A stretch of 64,000 nucleotides of DNA, taken from contig CAUYUJ010000969.1 in the NCBI GenBank assembly GCA_963575745.1, forward strand, positions 85,553 to 149,552. The letters are read 5' to 3'. How positions within the stretch are numbered: the stretch's first letter is position 1; the number at the start of each line of letters is the position of its first letter. Both the position numbers and the translations under genes were made by a program. The notes under the pieces are model-generated. The model saw nothing but the letters and a program-made list of their open reading frames with translations, had not been told where the DNA came from and searched no databases. The DNA is from Prorocentrum cordatum. Taxonomy: Eukaryota; Sar; Dinophyceae; Prorocentrales; Prorocentraceae. Positions 59,390-64,000 of the stretch are shown one piece after another.

Positions 59390-59900
59390 TCATTGCGCGC
59401 ACCAAAAATCATCGATGTCTTTCGCGCGGGGCGTCGGTCGCACTGCCAATTCTGGGGCTGGCACCCGCCGATCGGTCGCCTTGCCAGTTCTGGGGTCTGT
59501 CGCCCGCCAATTCTAGATTCTGGGGTTGGTCGCCCAACAGTTTTCGGGATGGTCGACTGCAGCCCAGCCAACTGTTTTTTTGAGTCGCCCGCCAATTCTG
59601 GGGTTGGTGGACCGCCACTTCTCGGGGGTCGCCAAGGAAACGATCGAGGTCTTTCACGGGGAAAGTCAAATCATCGAGGTCGTATGTACCGCACGCAGAT
59701 TCGATCTAGCTATGGCATGTCGAACGCAAAAATATCGAGGTGTTTCGTGGTCCACCCAAAAGGCAACCGAGGGGTTTCATATAAAAGACACCCAACTGCT
59801 TCGCGGTGCGCATCGAAACCAATCGAGGTATTTAATGGCGCACGCGCCCGGACACCGAGGTGTTCCATGACGCACACAAGCAAAAAAAACATCGGCGATG
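59390..59900. repeat. Two adjoining minisatellites (CGCCCGCCAATTCTGGGG and ATCGAGGTNTTTC)
   Basis: 59440-59620 has about five ~36-bp units of TCGCCCGCCAATTCTGGGGT. 59400-59440 and 59640-59900 have units of about 57 bp containing ATCGAGGT(C/G)TTTCA. Both give open frames on both strands. No conserved domain. Confidence 0.7.
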
Positions 59901-60439
59901 TGTTCCCAAAAACATCAAAATTGAAACTACACGTACCGACGTAATCCGCAAGGTAGCCACCGAAAAAAAAACAATGCGAATTGCAGCTTATGGTAATGCG
60001 GGCGATTGCATCCTAAGTTTAGGAGATCACCACCAACACTACCACCTGGGAGGGTGCAAGAAAAACTGCTTCGTGGATGGCACAAACGCAAGATGTTCCG
60101 CGAAAGTGCCCGCAAAGGTATACGCTACCACCTCCCCTGACCCTGCACATCCCTCCCCCCGGGTGGTGCAGATGATCATCCCTCCTCCGACCCATGCGCT
60201 CGTCGTCGTCATGCTCGTTCTTGTTCATTGATGTCATTACTCTGCAAAGAAATAGTGCCACGGCGTGCCTATGAAATGCAACCTGTACTCTACCTGCGCC
60301 CACCACTGGAACACGCGCGGTTGTGATGAGCTGTCACATGTGGTCAGAGCGGAATCAAGAGCCACTCTCCTCCTCCCACTCCGCTTCCTCCTCGTCTTCC
60401 TCCTCCTCCTCATTCCTTCCTTCCTGCCGCACGGCTTCA

Positions 60440-61480
60440 CGAGGCGCGCCCAGTCGGCGCCCCGCGGCCGGCCAGGTCGCCCGGCACGGCCATCTCATTC
60501 CGCGGGCGGCCCCCAAATGCCTGCCACGCGGTGACCCTCCCCACGGCCGAGGGCATGGAGGGTGACGCCCGACGCTACGCGGGAGGCGCCCGCCCTCCAT
60601 CACCCCTGGGAGGGGTCCCTCCGGCGGCCCCCCCAGCACGCAGCTGGTAGAGTGCCGCGCGGGGGCAGCCCCCAGCAGCCCCCTTGTGAGCGGGTTGCTG
60701 CGCGGCGGGCACTCGGCCCGGAGCGGAAAGGCGCTGGATGGATCTGTAAAGGCCGTGGCGACAGGGCGGCACAGGCCAGGCCAGCCCGAGGCAGAGGCAG
60801 AACAAGGCCCAAGGCGGGCCCGGGGCAGAGGGAGAGAGGAGGGCAGGGGGAACGCGAGGGAGGGCGGCCCAGGGGGGGGACCAGGAGAGGGGGAAAGGAG
60901 GGCAAAGGGGGGGGGGGCGACGGAGGGCGGCGAGGCTCAGGGGGCCAGGACGGCGGGACCAGGGGGCGGGCTCTGGGATCATGCGCATGTCCGCTCCAGC
61001 TTGGCCTGGCTACTACTGCTGCGTCTCCCCCGCCAACCCCCGGCTCCGCAGCGGCACCGCCCCGAGGCGGCGGCGCTGAGCAGCGCTGCGCCGTGACCGC
61101 CCACCGTGCCATCCGCCCCCCGACCGTGCGCACGCGGCCTGGGCCGGGGGTCGCGCACTGCACGGGCGTGCGGGGGGGGCGGGGCGGGGGGCCTCGGGCG
61201 GGGCCACACCGTACCTTTTGGGCGCTTCCACCAGCCTCGGAGGCGCTCTTGCAGGCTGCCTGCGGCTGCAAGAATCAGCCCTGCAGCCCTGCTGGCAGAC
61301 GCGTATGCCCTCTCGGCATGAGGCGGCGACGATCACGAGCAGCCGCCCATAGGCTGGACAGGCCAGTCCCCCCCCCCGGGGGCTTCGCCCCGCCCCGTCG
61401 AGCCGGGGCCTCTGAGCGCCGCGCGGCGGCAGTCGTAGATCGCCCGCGTCCCCAGCCGAGGTCGTCCTGGTTATCAGTCA
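60440..61480. other. GC-rich kilobase with open frames on both strands
   Basis: Very high G+C with G-runs (60909-60918, 61171-61178) and CCCCCCCCGGGG at 61369-61380. The longest open frame (60562-61485, plus) starts at a GTG and is Gly/Arg/Ala/Pro-rich; antisense frames are equally open. High GC suppresses stops, so I do not call a gene. Confidence 0.4.
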
Positions 61481-61861
61481 GTTAGGCGCGAGTCAACAGT
61501 GACAGGTCTTTGTCGCGCTGTGTTGCTGCGCGCGACTCGCCGCGTGCCCCAGGGCGCTGGAAGCGGTGGGCGAATCAGCTGTTGTTTGATGCGATGCCGC
61601 AGGCGCGGGAGCGGGCCGTGTTCCCGTCGCCCCCTCCCCCCATCCCTCTCGCTTGCCCCCTCACTCCGCCGACGTCGCCGCAGGGCAGACTTCGCGCTGG
61701 TAAAGAATGTGTCTCGCTTTGTTTGTGGGGCGCCTACAAGAAAGGCCTGGAGAAGGCTCAAGACAGCCAACCAGGGCGCAGATGCCTTTCAGCTCACAAA
61801 CTATTCTAAAGCCCACACATCCCCAGTCCCCTCTGTAAGTGCTTCTGGCAGATTCGTGTCA

Positions 61862-62220
61862 TGACGACCCAGGCGTTGGTTTCTGAAATCGCGTGGATCT
61901 TTCAACCTTGACCGGGCGTTGTTTACCTTGGCAAGCGAGACCGTTCAATACTGGCCGAGTTCAGGCCGCCAGCGGCCTTCAACCTTCAACGCCCGCACTG
62001 GGGTCGCCGCCGCGTCGACGCGACGCGAACCTGCCGTACCCCTCCAACTCCCGCCTCCAGGGGAGTCAGCTCTCTACGGTCACCCTCGCGGACCCGTGCT
62101 CGCGCTTAAGCTGTGCACTGCGGGGTCGCGGTGACAGCTCAGACAGAGCTGGCGGCACGTGCACGCCCTACACAACTGGCAACGGACCAATGCCGCTGCC
62201 GGAAAGAGACAGCGGGGGCT
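61862..62220 (+). repeat. Dispersed repeat R1, copy 2 (empty MITE site)
   Basis: Parallels 55441-56000: GGCGTTGGTTTCTGAAATCG here versus the same words split by the MITE there, followed by matching GGATC(T/G)TTC, CTTCAACGCCCGC/CCTTGAGCGCCCGC and GTCGCCGCGTCGACG segments. Confidence 0.6.
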
Positions 62221-62774
62221 GGCTTCCCAGAAGTTGGAGAAGAAATGCTGGGCTGGACATGGTCAACCAATGGCTCGACTGAGGCAACCTGTTGCACAAG
62301 CAGCCTATCATAGCTTGGAGTCTGCTGGTCGGAAAACCATAGCTTGACGCGAATACCTTCAGCACTGCATAGGTGCACTGACGAACGCGCGACACTGGAA
62401 TTGTCGACCCAGGTATTCCAATGATCGGCAGCGCGCTTAGATGGAGCGCCGAATCCAAAACGTGTGGACTGCCCTACCTTCGAAGCAAGCTGACACATTA
62501 AGTTTGCATCTAACCAGCTCGAAATCTCCACGTCTCCGAAGTGGACGCCCAGTCGATGTTGACACATAGAAGACTGCGAGCAAGAATTTCATGTCGATGA
62601 CCAGTGTGGCCGACAGTCAAAGTGAGTCTTGGGCGTGATCTCCAAAGCTATGTGTAAGTATCTCGGGGCTGCGAATATGCAGCGTGAAGACTGTGGAAGG
62701 AGTGACAGATTACAAGATGTCCAAGAGCTGAAGGATGTCTTATGAGTGCTTGCACGTTCCAGTTTTCCGAACAT
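62168..62774 (-). pseudogene. Unrecognised minus-strand reading frame with one in-frame TGA
   Basis: One frame runs from 62774 (FGKLERASTHKTSFSSWTSC, LHIALEITPKTHFDCRPHWS), through a TGA at 62589, to HRLGVHFGDVEISSWLDANL, MCQLASKVGQSTRFGFGAPS and WNTWVDNSSVARSSVHLCSA, then a second part that may shift (ALPIIGIPGSTIPVSRVRQC). Composition is less GC-biased than the surroundings and looks like decayed coding sequence. Family not identified; a transposon-derived fragment is possible. It overlaps the end of R1. Confidence 0.35.
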
Positions 62775-62789
62775 GCCAGAGGTAAGTAG

Positions 62790-63400
62790 ATCATCTACAC
62801 TGTGCTACCAGAGAACGTTTGGTAGTTTCGCCCGAAGCCGAGCCCAAAAGTTCAAGGAAATCTCAGCACCTTCGCACCAGGCAGGCAGCTTGCACACATC
62901 CTGCATGTGTTGGAGCGCTGTGCTCCAAGTGAATCAATGCAAAAAGGAGAGATGTCCACCATGAGGCCCGTATACCGAAGGTTGACCACACGTTTCTCGT
63001 AACGATCTACTTGCATGGTAGGACCAGCCAGCGAACTACCTCACAGCAGTTTTGGGAGCGTCAAGAGAGCCCACTGCCACCCCCACTTCAATATCGCAGC
63101 TTTCATCAACTGCGGTTTCATCCCTGATGCTTCTCACGAGTTGGAGATCACTTGTTAACAGGGCATTCCAAACTGTGCTGAAGCACCCTATGGTAAGATT
63201 ATCGCGCTCCTGCGCGGGGCTCTGGGACTGCAACACTGGACGTAAAATGCCTCATCTCCCAGCACATGATGAGTGTGAAGGGCATGAGATGAGACCTTTC
63301 CTGGGTCAACTTCGTAAACTAGCTCTCGCGGTTTTTACAAAGTTCTTGGTGCTGCGCCCATGGGCAATCTGACCTCGCTCCGGCTGTTGATTCGACGCCA
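62790..63400. other. No gene recognised
   Basis: Mixed composition; short frames only (for example 63052-63372 plus). No repeats apart from (GA)n at 63401-63418. Confidence 0.4.
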
Positions 63401-63480
63401 GGAGAGAGAGAGAGAGAGCACGAGGGAAACTCACGCACGAGATCTGACGTTGCGACGAGACGGACTTGTTTTCCGAATCT

Positions 63481-63571
63481 CGATCAAGAAAGGCTACGTA
63501 CACATAGTATGTGTACGTAGCCTTTCTTGATCGCCATGACCACATATGCGTCACATACACATATGTGGTCA
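63481..63571. repeat. Two adjacent palindromes (53 bp and 35 bp)
   Basis: 63481-63533 is a perfect inverted repeat with 26-bp arms (CGATCAAGAAAGGCTACGTA then CACATA) around a single G. Three bases further, 63537-63548 (TGACCACATATG) and 63560-63571 form a second hairpin with 12-bp arms and an 11-nt loop. Confidence 0.95.
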
Positions 63572-63839
63572 CGGGGATCACGTGTTTGGCTGTCGCTCGT
63601 GCGAGATCCAACAGCATCGAGCCGGGAGACCAGACCGAACGGAAACGGACATCGAATCCGGCTGCATCGGCACGAAGTCGGAACCGAATCGCCTCGGCCG
63701 CGCCGGGATGCATCTCAGCGCCATGCAGGCATCGGGCCGCCTCGGCTCGTCGATCCGTCGAAATCGGATCCGATCTGGCCAGCCGATCGGTCGGGCCGAA
63801 CTGGACCTTGCCAGCGTCGTCGTCTCCTGCTCCCGGTCT

Positions 63840-64000
63840 GCGGCTGCCTTTCCCCTCCTCCTCCCCCTCCCCTCCCTCCCTTCTCCCCTCCTCTCCCTCC
63901 CCTCCCCCCCCCTCCCCTCCCTCCCCTCCTCCCCCTCCCTTTCCCCTCCTCCCCCTCTCCCTCCCCTCCTCCCCCATCCCTTTCCCCTCCTCCCCCTCCT
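63840..64000. repeat. CTCCCC-rich pyrimidine tract
   Basis: Interrupted CCCCTCC/CCCTCC repeats running to the end of the window. The Gly/Glu/Arg-rich minus-strand frame is an artefact. Confidence 0.95.

Noticed and set aside
60562-61485. 307-codon plus-strand ORF and a 223-codon antisense ORF
   Set aside because: GTG start, extreme GC content and open antisense frames; no motif. Kept only as a GC-rich region.

Overview
The window looks like nuclear DNA of a dinoflagellate. Three things point there. First, a relict of the dinoflagellate trans-spliced leader (CCGTAGCCATTTTGGCTC, then AAG) sits at 15688-15709. Second, there are two degenerate Ty1/copia-type LTR retroelements whose extra domains (a CTGGSPW block, CCCH-finger Gag, an EVFSPPR block) I associate with dinoflagellate retroelement ORFs. 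Third, microsatellites and minisatellites are extremely dense between them. No bacterial gene, rRNA or tRNA gene, or CRISPR array was found.

Layout. 1-930 is a tetranucleotide microsatellite. About 1-6.2 kb on the minus strand looks like one host gene of short exons separated by TCC/GGA, CAT/ATG and CT/GA repeats. 6.44-7.44 kb is an AT-rich region of nested inverted repeats around (CG)n cores. 7.44-7.65 kb holds short tandem repeats ending in a 74-nt A run. 7.65-14.6 kb (minus) is copia-like element 1, with Gag, protease, a membrane/zinc/coiled-coil segment, a cytosine-methyltransferase-like block and an integrase. It is decayed and ends before any reverse transcriptase. 15.7-18.3 kb (plus) is a probable retroposed mRNA (leader relict plus ORF), followed by a coding minisatellite and acidic ORFs. 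18.3-22.8 kb is a cluster of unrelated minisatellites.

22844-46270 is copia-like element 2 on the minus strand, a 23.4-kb element bounded by two 309-bp direct repeats (LTRs) that differ at about 13 positions. Reading 5' to 3' on the minus strand: an LTR carrying a start codon, Cys-rich and coiled-coil leader ORFs, Gag with CCCH fingers, protease, integrase, reverse transcriptase (YVSD instead of YVDD), RNase H, and then about 11 kb of additional coding sequence. That extra sequence holds a methyltransferase-like domain, an SGNH-hydrolase-like domain, two ADP-ribosyltransferase/Tpt1-like domains and several unrecognised domains. The element also carries about 30 short perfect hairpins with variable stems and an almost constant 3-nt loop (TGG or TTG on the plus strand). 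I did not see these elsewhere in the window, and they are the most unusual signal here.

46.3-49.9 kb is again repeats: (TCC)n, a 75-bp SGET repeat, (ATACAT)n, a 1.1-kb (CAGCCT)n tract and a 73-bp minisatellite. 50.4-52.6 kb (plus) is an A/C-rich reading frame of about 720 codons with six in-frame stops and no obvious frameshift, followed by arrays of about 380-bp and 406-bp repeats. 54.8-64 kb holds GGA tracts, a 195-bp MITE with an 8-bp target duplication and a paralogous empty site at 61.87 kb, a foldback element around (GGA)n, several 36-63 bp minisatellites, a GC-rich kilobase, an unrecognised minus-strand reading frame and a 53-bp near-perfect palindrome.

Except for the two retroelements, functions are mostly not recognisable. 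All homology statements come from motifs seen by eye, not from database searches.
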